Shown piece by piece: positions 1 to 8,571 of a stretch of 64,000 nucleotides of DNA (the first letter of the stretch is position 1; every line of letters begins with the position of its first letter). A program made the position numbers and the translations under genes. This stretch comes from JACQAP01 sp035548375 (GTDB taxonomy: Bacteria > Pseudomonadota > Gammaproteobacteria > Burkholderiales > JACQAP01). The stretch lies in the NCBI GenBank assembly GCA_035548375.1, contig DASZTG010000094.1:62001-126000 (forward strand), in the 5' to 3' direction. The notes beneath the pieces were generated by a model. That model saw only the letters and a program-made list of their open reading frames with translations, was not told the origin of the DNA and did not search any database.

Positions 1-573
1 GTCTGGCGTGACAGCGCTGGCCGTCCCGGCCGCCACTTCTTCGACAAGCGCAACCGCGGAGCACACCTGGCCAGGCGTGCAATAGCCGCATTGAAACGCA
101 TCGTGAGCGACGAAGGCACGTTGCAGCGGGTGCAACGCCTGCGGCGCGCCGAGACCTTCGATCGTCACGACTTCATCGCCGTCGTGCGACAACGCGAGCG
201 ACAGGCAGGAATTGACTCGCCGCCCGTTGACAAGAACCGTACAGGCACCGCATTGGCCGCGATCGCAACCCTTCTTGGTGCCGGTCAATTGCAGGTTTTC
301 ACGCAGCACATCGAGCAAGGTGGTGCGCGGATCGACATCGAGATCGCGTGATGTTCCATTCACGATGAATTGCGCATGCACAGCAGGTGTTTGCACCGGC
401 GTCCGCGTCACGACATCGGTATTCGCGTCCACCTGCTGCGCGGCTTGCAACCGCGATGCGGCGACCATGCCAACGGACATTACTCCGGCATCGGCAATGA
501 ATTTGCGGCGGGAGTTTCCCGCGCGGGACAATCCGCGCGAGCCTTCGGATGTTTCGGCCAAGAGGTCCTCCAT
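1..573 (-). CDS. (2Fe-2S) subunit of a molybdenum hydroxylase, Tat-exported, partial
   Basis: First 191 codons of a gene that runs off the left edge. The protein is the iron-sulfur subunit of a xanthine/aldehyde oxidoreductase-type enzyme (PaoA/IorA family), which passes electrons from a molybdopterin subunit. A twin-arginine signal (SRRKF at residues 21-25, then a hydrophobic stretch) implies periplasmic export. The plant-type ferredoxin cluster ligands are visible as CDRGQCGAC (Cys103, 108, 111) with Cys123. The second 2Fe-2S domain begins with FQCGYCTPGQ (Cys162, Cys165); its last two ligands lie outside the window. The ATG at 573 is the start that gives a normal Tat signal. The molybdopterin and FAD subunits would be expected beyond the edge. 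The substrate cannot be told. Confidence 0.9.
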   Translation of the reverse strand, partial: MEDLLAETSEGSRGLSRAGNSRRKFIADAGVMSVGMVAASRLQAAQQVDANTDVVTRTPVQTPAVHAQFIVNGTSRDLDVDPRTTLLDVLRENLQLTGTKKGCDRGQCGACTVLVNGRRVNSCLSLALSHDGDEVVTIEGLGAPQALHPLQRAFVAHDAFQCGYCTPGQVCSAVALVEEVAAGTASAVTPD

Positions 574-834
574 GAACGAGAACAGGCGATTGACAAGCAG
601 GGCGCGGCGCGAGGGAATCGCGGGCGACGGAGGAAATCGTGACCTTGGTTCTGCAAGGAACATGCCGCGCGGAAAACGTGGCACGACGACCATGGGAGGA
701 GGCTTATTTCAGGGATTCACGCGATATCGGACAGTTCTCGCGGTGCGAGCCCCGTAAGTCTTGCATCGATGCGGAAAGATTTTCAGCGACAAGCGCCGAC
801 CGCGATGCCCTCCGACAAGCGAATCGACCTTTGG

Positions 835-1338
835 CTATTTGGCTTGCAACTTGCGCAAGCGCTTCGCGTTGGCGCCCGCGCGTGTGCGAATCGGCGTGAG
901 GGCTCGCTGAGCGATTTTCCCGGTTTCGCCCGACAACTTGCTCGCCGACAGGGCAGACCGGCCAAGACCAGTGCGCACCAATCTCAATTGGCGCCGGGCA
1001 ACCTGGCGATGCGTGCCCGGCAACGCAAGCGAGAGCAATGCGGGCATGCCAGAAAAAAACTGGCCGAACGCGAATGCCGCGTAGCGCTGGCTGGCGAATA
1101 TCGACTCCATGGCCATCGCCTGCGCGGATTCGAACCCCGCATCGAGCTTCTCCTGTTTCATGAGGGCGAATTCCTTGATGTCGTCTGCGCGCGGATTGCT
1201 GCCCGCCGTTCGCATCCGCTCGGTGCGATACGCAATGACCTGCGACGACGCGAGCAGCATCTCCGAAAAGCGCAAACCGAGCACGACCCAGACGCGCCAT
1301 GCGTCCGCGTACGAACGAAATAGCGAAGCGGCATTCAT
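835..1338 (-). CDS. phasin-like polyhydroxyalkanoate granule-associated protein
   Basis: A 167-residue protein with an amphipathic helical N-terminal half (RFSEMLLASSQVIAYRTERM region) and an Ala/Gln-rich middle, the pattern of phasin-like granule proteins. The basic C-terminus (RTRAGANAKRLRKLQAK) could bind nucleic acid or an acidic surface. The ATG at 1338 overlaps the TGA of the upstream small gene by four bases, so the two are very likely translated together. The assignment rests on recalled resemblance to betaproteobacterial phasin-type proteins. A bdhA gene elsewhere in the window fits an organism that uses polyhydroxybutyrate, but the function here is inferred. The 261 bases before the 2Fe-2S gene hold no further gene that I can see. 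Confidence 0.6.
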   Translation of the reverse strand: MNAASLFRSYADAWRVWVVLGLRFSEMLLASSQVIAYRTERMRTAGSNPRADDIKEFALMKQEKLDAGFESAQAMAMESIFASQRYAAFAFGQFFSGMPALLSLALPGTHRQVARRQLRLVRTGLGRSALSASKLSGETGKIAQRALTPIRTRAGANAKRLRKLQAK

Positions 1339-1556
1339 TCGGGATCGTCGTCCTCGAGAACCAGGCCGCCATCGAAGTGACCGAACCGCCTGCCTTCGTT
1401 GCGAGCCGGCAGCTCATAGCGGGGCTCGTACTCCTCGCGCAGCCCAACATGCCGGTCGTCAATTTCCACGCCCAATTCTCCGGGGAAGCCGCTCCAGTCG
1501 ATGGTGCTTTCGTCCTGTTGCGGATCCCACGCTTCGACGATCGTGATCGTGTTCAT
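1335..1556 (-). CDS. small acidic protein, family member 1 (ends EDDDPE)
   Basis: A 73-residue, strongly acidic protein of unknown function. The start at 1556 is set by AAGGAG six bases upstream; the longer reading frame would begin upstream of the promoter. It is homologous along its length to the small protein at 12505-12720. Shared marks are WDP/WDK near residue 10, DWS followed by a Pro near residue 22, GL-x-x-E(Y/F) in the middle, an Arg-x-x-F stretch and an identical LEDD(D)PE end. No signal peptide or membrane segment is seen. It lies behind a sigma-54-type promoter and is coupled by ATGA to the phasin-like gene. A regulator-binding adaptor or a peptide precursor are possible roles; neither is shown. 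Confidence 0.72.
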   Translation of the reverse strand: MNTITIVEAWDPQQDESTIDWSGFPGELGVEIDDRHVGLREEYEPRYELPARNEGRRFGHFDGGLVLEDDDPE

Positions 1557-1589
1557 GTCGATCTCCTTGGTGAGTACGACAACGAACAG

Positions 1590-1606
1590 AGCAACTGGCT
1601 TGCCAG
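1590..1606 (-). promoter_or_regulatory. sigma-54-type (-24/-12) promoter, copy 1
   Basis: On the minus strand this reads CTGGCAAGCCAGTTGCT, which fits the RpoN consensus TGGCAC-N5-TTGC(A/T) with the required 10 bases between GG and GC. The site lies 33 bases before the ATG at 1556. The same element, with the same downstream GTTGCTCTGTTC, precedes the homologous gene at 12720. No enhancer-binding site was identified upstream. Confidence 0.72.
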
Positions 1607-1831
1607 CCCAGCACGGCGTCATTAAGCAATTGAGAATGCAGTGCTTACGACCGACGCACGCGATGAAAAAGAACGTGAGCGGGAGATTGTTACCGCTTTC
1701 GCGCGTAATCTTTTCCGATCGCGGAAATTAATCGAGTATGGTCCACAATACGGAGCGGATGCCGGCCGCAAAACCGGCGCCCGTTAGCTAGCAGGGCGGG
1801 AATAATGTCTAACTCTGCGATCGAGAAGATC

Positions 1832-1855
1832 TTGTCGGCCCTATAGGGCCGACAA
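1832..1855. terminator. perfect 24-base palindrome, candidate terminator
   Basis: A perfect inverted repeat with 10-base arms around TATA (arm TTGTCGGCCC) lies 34 bases beyond the stop of the LamG/FN3 gene. It would form a strong hairpin on either strand, with only a short A/T run beside it. It is probably the end of that transcript; a dimeric protein operator is the alternative. The rest of 1607-1889 holds no gene that I can support. Confidence 0.45.
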
Positions 1856-1889
1856 AATTTATCGCGTTGGACCGCCGGCACAGCAAACA

Positions 1890-4800
1890 TCACGGATTGG
1901 TGAGACGCCACGCCGTGAGTACATTAGTCGCGGGAACGATCAAAAATCCCTCGCCAGCGCCGAAGCCCGGAGTAGGTTGAACGTAGTCTTCCTTTGGCGC
2001 CAATATCGGGGCACCGGCAAATCCACTCCAGATTTGCGCGCCGGTTATGGCATCGAGAGCATAGACATTTCCGGAAGTCGATCCAGCGATTATCGTCCCG
2101 TCAATGACGATCGGGGGAGAAATGAGACCTCCGTCACCAACAAAAGTCCATTGGAGATTTCCGGTAGTCAAGTCGACACTCTTTAGCGTTTTGAAACCTA
2201 CAAAAAAAACCGATTGCGTCGAAAACGCTGGAATAGGCGAATTCAAATTTACAGTAACGTTTCCGACCTTTGTCCCGGTAGCCCCATCGAATACTAGTAT
2301 GTTGGGGTTGGTCCAATCCCTCAAGTAAAGCAAGCCGTTCGCATAGGGTGACGTATTGCCTGAACCACCGCCACCGCCTGGGGTGTAAGACCAAAGCGTG
2401 GCTCCGGTTAGCGGATTGAACTTGTATGCCACGGAGGGGTAAGTTACGAACACGCCGTCGCTAGAGGCCGTCGGTGAACTTCCGCCGCCACCTGAAACAC
2501 CAGTTTTCCAAATGATTTTGCCATTTGATTCGTCGACCGCATATAGCCGACCGGATGAACTGTCGAATCCCTCGACATAAACGATACCGTTAACCGCCGT
2601 AGGCGATGATTGAAAACCGAATTGCGGTCCGTCCAGTTGCGTACTCCAACCTGCCTGTCCATTCCCCCCATCAAACCATTGCAACAATCCTTCGTGGCTC
2701 ACGACAAAAATCTTGCCGTGATCGTAAACAAGACCCCAAGGGGGAAATGTGCCAACCATCGCAACTGGACCCCAAATGATATTACCGGTCTGCTTATCTA
2801 TTCCGTATAGTGATGAGGCGGCGTCCCCAGACGGGCCTCGCGTCCACGTCAACACGAATACTTTATTGTCTACAATTAGCGGATAAGAAATCGACCCATT
2901 CAAAGTTACAGACCATGTTGGCGTAGCAGGAAACTGCAAGGGCTTACCAAATTTGGCGAAGCCGGAATGCGCATAGTCAATCTGATACGCAACTGCCTGG
3001 CTCACTGACGGAGTCGGCGAAGGGTTCGGCTGAAAGAGATACGTACTGGCAATATTAGAATAGAGGCTCAAATTGCCGGTTGCATCCACAGCACGTACGC
3101 GATAGCTGTAACTGTTACCCGTTGTCAGGCCGGAAGTGTCGCTGAAGGTCGTTCCTGTCGACGTCGCGATCTGCGCGAAATTCGAACATCCTGCATTCTG
3201 GCAACGCTCGAGACGGTAGCCGGCAACGACAACGTCATCAATCGACGCATTCCAAGACAAATCAATCTGACGGGAACTTACGGCTGTCGCTCCCAATCCC
3301 GTTGGCGTTGTGGGCATTGTCGTATCCGGTACGACACCGACTGCGGTATTCATATCGATCATGATCTCAGCCGAGCTGAGCGCACGATTATAGATACGAA
3401 CCTCGTCGATTCGACCAACAAAGTATTCGGTTGGATAACTGTCGCCACCGATCTGAAGCGTGCCTGACGTGGGCGCAAGCGACGTGGTCTGTGCCTGGCT
3501 CACCAGTTGAATTCCATTGAGGTAGAGACGGACCATGGCGCCATCGAAGGTCGCTGCGATATGGCTCCAGGTATTGACCGGGAGAGTAGAAGGTCCGATG
3601 GTGTTCTGGTTACCAGCGATCCAGGTTCCTCCCGTTCCGACGCGATTTCCCACGTCGGTCGAGGCCATCAGGTAGTAGCCGTCGACGTTCTTATCAATCA
3701 CCGCGCGCCAACCCGTCGGAGCCGTCGTCGGGTACACCCATGCTTCGAGCGTCATGCCACTCGTGAGACGCAATGACGCCGAGTCAGGAATAGTTACTTT
3801 GGCGCTGCTTCCGTCAAAAATAAGTGCGCCCCCGAATTTCCCCGACGTAGTCCAGGTCGCGCCATTTATAGAGCCAGTATTCCCGTGGCCTGAGATATCC
3901 GCTACCGCTGTACCTGCGCCTTCGTTGAACGTGTAAGCCGCTACAAGATCAGTTGGGGGAAGGGGAAATGTTAGGGCGGTCGCGACATTCGAGTAGGCGC
4001 TGAGATTACTCGATGCATCCATTGCACGAACACGATAGTTGTATCTCGTATTTGAGGCAGCTTGAATATCGGTGAAATTCGTGGAGGTGGAAGTGCCTAC
4101 CTCCAAGAAATTGTTGCAGTTAAATCCTGTACAGCGCTCCACGATATAGACGAGGAGAGCCACATTGTCAGTGGATGCATTCCATGAAGTATTGATTTGG
4201 AAAGTATTTACTGCAGTTGCTACTAGACCGGTCGGAGCAGTTGGTGGCGTTCGATCGGGCATGGCAAGCGTGAAAGCAGTCGCAATGTTGGAATAAGCAC
4301 CAAGATTGCCCGAGGGGTCTACGGCCCGCACGCGATAGCTGTAGCTCGTTCCCGTATTGAGCCCGAAGTCTCTAAAAGTCGTACTAAATGAGGTGCCAAT
4401 CTGCGTGAAATTTGAACATCCGGCCATTTGACAACGCTCGACCCGATAGCTATCGACACGTATGTTGTCGGTGGCAGATAACCAAGAGAGAAGGGTCTGA
4501 TCAGTACTTCCTCCAATTGCATTCAAACTCGCAGGCGCACTTGGTGGCGTTATATCCGCCACGGCAGCGGCCACCCCAATAGTGTTGGAGTAAGCGCTAA
4601 GATTACCTGCGGCATCGAACGCACGAACGCGATAGCTATAGTCGGTATTTGCCGCAATTCCATTGTCGGAATAGGTGAACAAGTTGCCGGTGATTGCCAA
4701 TTCGGAGAAATCGGCGCAACTTATTCCCGTGCAGCGCTCTACCCGATAACCGACGACGCCAATGTTGTCACTGGATGCGTTCCATTGAATGAATATAAAA

Positions 4801-5948
4801 CTTAAAGTCACAGAGGCCGCGAATAATCCTGTCGGCGCGGTTGGTAGTGTGGTGTCCAAAACCGTCAACGTCGCGGGGGCAACGTTCGAATACGACCCGA
4901 TATTTCCCGCCGCATCCGTCGCCCGCACGCGATAGCTGTAACTCGCACCCGCACTCAGGCCAGTATCGTTAAAGCTTGTAGTGGCGGGCGTGGCAATCTG
5001 AGCGAAGTTCGCGCACCCGGTACCCTGGCAACGTTCTACCCTGTAGCCCGTCACTCCGACATTGTCTGTTGCTGCGCTCCAGGAGAGATTGACCTGGCTG
5101 TTGCCGGACACTGTTGCGGCCAAGTTCGCAGGCGCGCTGGGCGGCGTCGTATCCGGTGCCGGCGCCGAGCCGATCGCGGTGTTCATATCCGTTACAATGT
5201 CAGCCGCACTGAGTGCGCGGTTGTAGACGCGCACCTCGTCGATACGTCCTGCAAAGTATTCGGTCGGGTAGCTATCCGCGCCGATCTGGAGGGTACCGTT
5301 CGTAGTCGCCAAAGGCGACGTCTGCGCCTGGCTCGCCACCTGGACGCCATTGACGAACAGGCGCACGGTCGCGCCGTCGAAAGTTGCGGCCAAGTGCGTC
5401 CAGGTGTTGATCGGAAGAGCTGACGGCCCGATGGTGTTCTGGTTGCCCGCGACCCAGGTGCCGCCGGTTCCAACCCGGTTGCCTACATCGGTCGAGGCCA
5501 TGAGGTAATAGCCGTCGACATTCTTGTCGACGACTGCACGCCAGCCTGTGGGTGCCTTAGTGGGATATACCCAGGCCTCGAGGGTCATGCCATTGGCGAG
5601 GCGCAATGACGCCGCATCCGGAATCGTGACCTTTGCGCTGCTGCCGTTGAACGTGAGCGCGCTGCCGAATTTTCCTGACGTCGTCCAGGTTGCGCCGCTG
5701 ATCGTCCCGTTGTTGCCGTTGCCGGAAACATCCGTGAGCTTCGTCCCGCTGCCTTCATTGAACGAGTACGCGGCGACCAGGCCGGTTTGCGCCCACGAAG
5801 ATTCGGGAGATAGCACGACACCCATGCCAATGAGCGTCACCAGTGCAGAGATGACCAAGCGAAACCGCGAATGCGGTGCCGCGGTCATTTCCGATGTTCC
5901 ACGGTTGCAAACTGCGCTCGCAGAAGCCGCGACAAGTTTCGTGTTCAT
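1890..5948 (-). CDS. secreted LamG / fibronectin-III / PQQ-propeller protein
   Basis: A 1352-residue multidomain protein predicted to be exported. A hydrophobic signal (LVISALVTLIGMGVVL, ending SSWAQ near residue 54) is followed by a concanavalin-like LamG domain (about 57-262), four fibronectin type III modules (about 263-660), a second LamG domain nearly identical to the first (about 670-866), a fifth FN3 module (to about 970), and a C-terminal PQQ-type beta-propeller with repeats such as YGIDKQTGNIIW. Each FN3 module carries a paired-Cys RVERC...C...F motif. Such proteins usually bind carbohydrate or surfaces; no catalytic site is evident. Starts at 6179, 5948 (AAGGGA upstream) and 5888 (tightest signal peptide) are all possible. 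5949-6387 contains only that possible extension. Confidence 0.8.
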   Translation of the reverse strand: MNTKLVAASASAVCNRGTSEMTAAPHSRFRLVISALVTLIGMGVVLSPESSWAQTGLVAAYSFNEGSGTKLTDVSGNGNNGTISGATWTTSGKFGSALTFNGSSAKVTIPDAASLRLANGMTLEAWVYPTKAPTGWRAVVDKNVDGYYLMASTDVGNRVGTGGTWVAGNQNTIGPSALPINTWTHLAATFDGATVRLFVNGVQVASQAQTSPLATTNGTLQIGADSYPTEYFAGRIDEVRVYNRALSAADIVTDMNTAIGSAPAPDTTPPSAPANLAATVSGNSQVNLSWSAATDNVGVTGYRVERCQGTGCANFAQIATPATTSFNDTGLSAGASYSYRVRATDAAGNIGSYSNVAPATLTVLDTTLPTAPTGLFAASVTLSFIFIQWNASSDNIGVVGYRVERCTGISCADFSELAITGNLFTYSDNGIAANTDYSYRVRAFDAAGNLSAYSNTIGVAAAVADITPPSAPASLNAIGGSTDQTLLSWLSATDNIRVDSYRVERCQMAGCSNFTQIGTSFSTTFRDFGLNTGTSYSYRVRAVDPSGNLGAYSNIATAFTLAMPDRTPPTAPTGLVATAVNTFQINTSWNASTDNVALLVYIVERCTGFNCNNFLEVGTSTSTNFTDIQAASNTRYNYRVRAMDASSNLSAYSNVATALTFPLPPTDLVAAYTFNEGAGTAVADISGHGNTGSINGATWTTSGKFGGALIFDGSSAKVTIPDSASLRLTSGMTLEAWVYPTTAPTGWRAVIDKNVDGYYLMASTDVGNRVGTGGTWIAGNQNTIGPSTLPVNTWSHIAATFDGAMVRLYLNGIQLVSQAQTTSLAPTSGTLQIGGDSYPTEYFVGRIDEVRIYNRALSSAEIMIDMNTAVGVVPDTTMPTTPTGLGATAVSSRQIDLSWNASIDDVVVAGYRLERCQNAGCSNFAQIATSTGTTFSDTSGLTTGNSYSYRVRAVDATGNLSLYSNIASTYLFQPNPSPTPSVSQAVAYQIDYAHSGFAKFGKPLQFPATPTWSVTLNGSISYPLIVDNKVFVLTWTRGPSGDAASSLYGIDKQTGNIIWGPVAMVGTFPPWGLVYDHGKIFVVSHEGLLQWFDGGNGQAGWSTQLDGPQFGFQSSPTAVNGIVYVEGFDSSSGRLYAVDESNGKIIWKTGVSGGGGSSPTASSDGVFVTYPSVAYKFNPLTGATLWSYTPGGGGGSGNTSPYANGLLYLRDWTNPNILVFDGATGTKVGNVTVNLNSPIPAFSTQSVFFVGFKTLKSVDLTTGNLQWTFVGDGGLISPPIVIDGTIIAGSTSGNVYALDAITGAQIWSGFAGAPILAPKEDYVQPTPGFGAGEGFLIVPATNVLTAWRLTNP

Positions 5949-6387
5949 TCCAGTTTTCCCTTGTTCAAACGATTCGTTGGATCGGAGGAAGCCGATGCCC
6001 GCAAGATCTGCTGGTGGGGATGATCTCGACGGGGTGTAACTATTGGCATTGCCGCCGATCGGCAGCGAGCTGTAGGAAGCCTTGTCCGGCGCGGTCTGGA
6101 ACACGGCATCCGGACGACCAGCGTCCTGGCGACCGCCGGTGGGGATTTCAATGCATGCGAGCTTGTTATTTTTATTCATTGCTCGAGCAACACCTCTGGA
6201 TTTTCAGCAGCATATTCCCTCCCGGAATGCTGGATGCCAGTCTTGGGCAGAGGCCCGCAAGCCGTGCTTGCTGCTCCAACCCCGTTCAGGGCCGCAATAT
6301 CGACCCGCAGCAAAGCATAGCGCGATTGAATGACAAACGGGTAACCGGTCGCCAGGGAAGCGCCCGGTGCGGCAGCTTCTGCCGGGC

Positions 6388-7248
6388 CTACCCTCCCGTT
6401 GGCCGCCGCCCGAGGATCCTTTTCAGCATGACACCGCCAACCAGGGCGAGCCCCAGGGAGAGCAGCCAGATTTTCCCGGAGCCGAATATGTAGTCGCCAT
6501 CGGCGGGAGAATCGGAGACCGCCATGGAGGCCAGTGTCGAGCAGGTGTTATAGGCGGCGTGCAGCAGGATGCACGGCCACAGCGAACGGGCGCGCTCGTA
6601 GAGCCAGCCGGAAAAGATGCCGATCGCGAGTGCGACGACGAACTGGTAGATGTTCAGGTGAGCGAAGCCGAACAGCACTGCGGAGCCGAGGATGGCGCGC
6701 GTGCGCGAATACTGGTTCAGGAAGCTGCGCAGGATGATGCCGCGAAACAGCATTTCCTCGAGCACGGGTGCCAGCACGCAGGCGGTCACGATGGAGGCAA
6801 AGTCGTTCGACATCATGCGGTCGAACATCGCCTCCTCGGAGCTGGACAGCGGCACCAGGTCCGTAAGGATCGATACGGCGACCGAGGTCACCAGGAACAG
6901 CGCCGGCACTACCATCAGGATCGGCACTGCCAGGACCCGCAACGTCGCCGCAATGGAATTGCGCGACGGATGGAACAGCGACGCATAGGTCAGGTTCTTG
7001 ATCTGCAGCATGGCCGCGAATAGCAGGCCGTTGCCGAGCAGAACGACGAACACGTCGAAGTTGGCGGGGTTCAGGCCGAATATCGAGCGCAGGTCGACAG
7101 CCAGAGCGCCCACCACGTACTCCGCGGCGAACAGCGCAACGACCACGAACACGGCTTGCAGGCCCGAAGGAAATTTCTCGTAGGTCTCTTTCGTCGTCAC
7201 GGTCTGGCGGGCGCGGGCGCTGGAGGCGACAGCATAGCGGGTCTGCAT
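6388..7248 (-). CDS. CPBP family intramembrane metalloprotease
   Basis: A polytopic membrane protein of 286 residues with the CPBP (CAAX protease/bacteriocin-processing) signature: EEMLFRG (the EExxxR motif), FAHL in the next helix and HAAYN near the end, which supply the metal-site Glu and His residues. About seven or eight hydrophobic segments are visible. The family cleaves or modifies membrane-embedded substrates; the substrate here is unknown. The ATG at 7248 is preferred to the frame's longer start because upstream residues are Arg-rich and unlike a membrane protein N-terminus. It diverges from the lipoprotein gene at 7402. A GC-rich hairpin without a T-run overlaps the stop codon at 6361-6390. 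Confidence 0.87.
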   Translation of the reverse strand: MQTRYAVASSARARQTVTTKETYEKFPSGLQAVFVVVALFAAEYVVGALAVDLRSIFGLNPANFDVFVVLLGNGLLFAAMLQIKNLTYASLFHPSRNSIAATLRVLAVPILMVVPALFLVTSVAVSILTDLVPLSSSEEAMFDRMMSNDFASIVTACVLAPVLEEMLFRGIILRSFLNQYSRTRAILGSAVLFGFAHLNIYQFVVALAIGIFSGWLYERARSLWPCILLHAAYNTCSTLASMAVSDSPADGDYIFGSGKIWLLSLGLALVGGVMLKRILGRRPTGG

Positions 7249-7401
7249 GACGCGTGGGTAGGCAGCCCGGCGATCTGGCCACGGTGACAATTCGCGCCGC
7301 GCTGTCGCCTGCCAACGTCGGCGCCCGCCTGCGGTTCGCTCGGAAGTCCTTGAGCCGCTGCGGTGTCGGCGGCCATGCACGGCTCTTGCTCATGTGCATG
7401 C

Positions 7402-8514
7402 ATGGCCTCGACTTCCAAAAAGACGCATTCCGATGCAGCTCAACGCGCGTTTGCCCGCGCAAGATGCCTCGCCATCGGCATCCTGGTTTCCGGCCTAGTC
7501 GCCGCATGCGGCGGGGGTGGCGGCAGCGCCAGCGGCGGAGCGGGTGGCACTCCCGGGGGCGGAGCCGCCTTGCCGGGCTCTTCGGTTTCCACGGTCGCGC
7601 TTTTTTCGCAGCCCCACGCCTGGACGACTGACGTCTCTGCCCTGCCCGCCGCGTCGCGCTCGGCGGCGATCATCAGCGCGCTGAACATCTTGGGCGGCTG
7701 GGGGGCAGGATCGCTGCGCATCGATTTTTCCATTGCGCTGCTGTTTGCCGACTCGACCACGCCAAGGCGGACGATCACTGCCGCGCCCGGCGGCTATTGC
7801 TTCGGCGGGCCGGATTGCGACGCAGTACCGCTGCAAATGCCGATCCCGACGAACGGCAATGCGGAAGGCAGCGGCAACTACGTCTGCGACACCGCGAACA
7901 ACGATTGCCATGTGCTCGTGGTCGAAACGACGAGCCGCAAGCTCTACGAGCTTTACAACGCCACCCAGTCAGGCTCCGCGTTCACCGCGCTGGGCGCCTT
8001 CGTCTGGGACTTGACGAAGCAATACCCCGATTCCTTGCGTGGCGAGCAGTGTACGTCCGCGGACGCGGCCGGCCTGCCCATGTCGGCCCTGCTGGCAACC
8101 AGCGACGAGGTCGCTGACGGCGACATTCCGCACGCGCTGCGCTTCATCCTGCCGAATGCCCGCATGAAGCGGCAGGTCTACGTGCATCCGGCAACCCACG
8201 CGGGCGGCCCCACCAGCACGAATGCCGACGCGCCGCCTTATGGCGTGCGCTTCCGGCTGAAGGCGAGTTTCGACGAAACGCCGTTCAACGCGCATGAACG
8301 CGTCGTCCTGCGTGCGATGAAAAAATACGGAATGATCCTGAGCGACGGTGGAAATATCGCGCTTACGTTTGCGGATGATCGATTGTCGGCCAACAAGTGG
8401 GCGGCGCTGGGAATCGGCAGCTCGTCGTTTTCTTCGATTGCCGTCGGTGACTTCGAAGTCGTCGATCTCGGTGCGGAGATTGCGCTGACGTTCAACTGCG
8501 TGCGCAATCCTTGA
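7402..8514 (+). CDS. predicted lipoprotein of unknown function
   Basis: A 370-residue protein with a type II signal ending LVSGLVAAC followed by a Gly-rich linker, so it is probably lipid-anchored at the outer membrane. The body resembles a family of secreted bacterial proteins with a conserved core DIPHALRF, YVHPATH, YGVRFRLKASFD and KKYGMILSDGG; I recall this family as uncharacterised. Several Cys residues (CFGGPDC, CDTANNDC) may form disulfides. Other in-frame starts lie at 7363 and 7375; none has a good ribosome binding site, and 7402 gives the most usual signal length. It diverges from the CPBP gene and is followed after 57 bases by the convergent ABC permease gene. Confidence 0.72.
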   Translation: MASTSKKTHSDAAQRAFARARCLAIGILVSGLVAACGGGGGSASGGAGGTPGGGAALPGSSVSTVALFSQPHAWTTDVSALPAASRSAAIISALNILGGWGAGSLRIDFSIALLFADSTTPRRTITAAPGGYCFGGPDCDAVPLQMPIPTNGNAEGSGNYVCDTANNDCHVLVVETTSRKLYELYNATQSGSAFTALGAFVWDLTKQYPDSLRGEQCTSADAAGLPMSALLATSDEVADGDIPHALRFILPNARMKRQVYVHPATHAGGPTSTNADAPPYGVRFRLKASFDETPFNAHERVVLRAMKKYGMILSDGGNIALTFADDRLSANKWAALGIGSSSFSSIAVGDFEVVDLGAEIALTFNCVRNP

Positions 8515-8571
8515 GGTTCGCGCGGAGGCAGGCAGCAAGCCACATCCGTTTCCCTGTCGACGAGCCGCGCC

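Noticed and set aside
6180..6387. A small gene between the LamG/FN3 gene and the CPBP gene
   Set aside because: Short frames here lack ribosome binding sites and recognisable products; only a GC-rich hairpin near 6361-6390 is visible.
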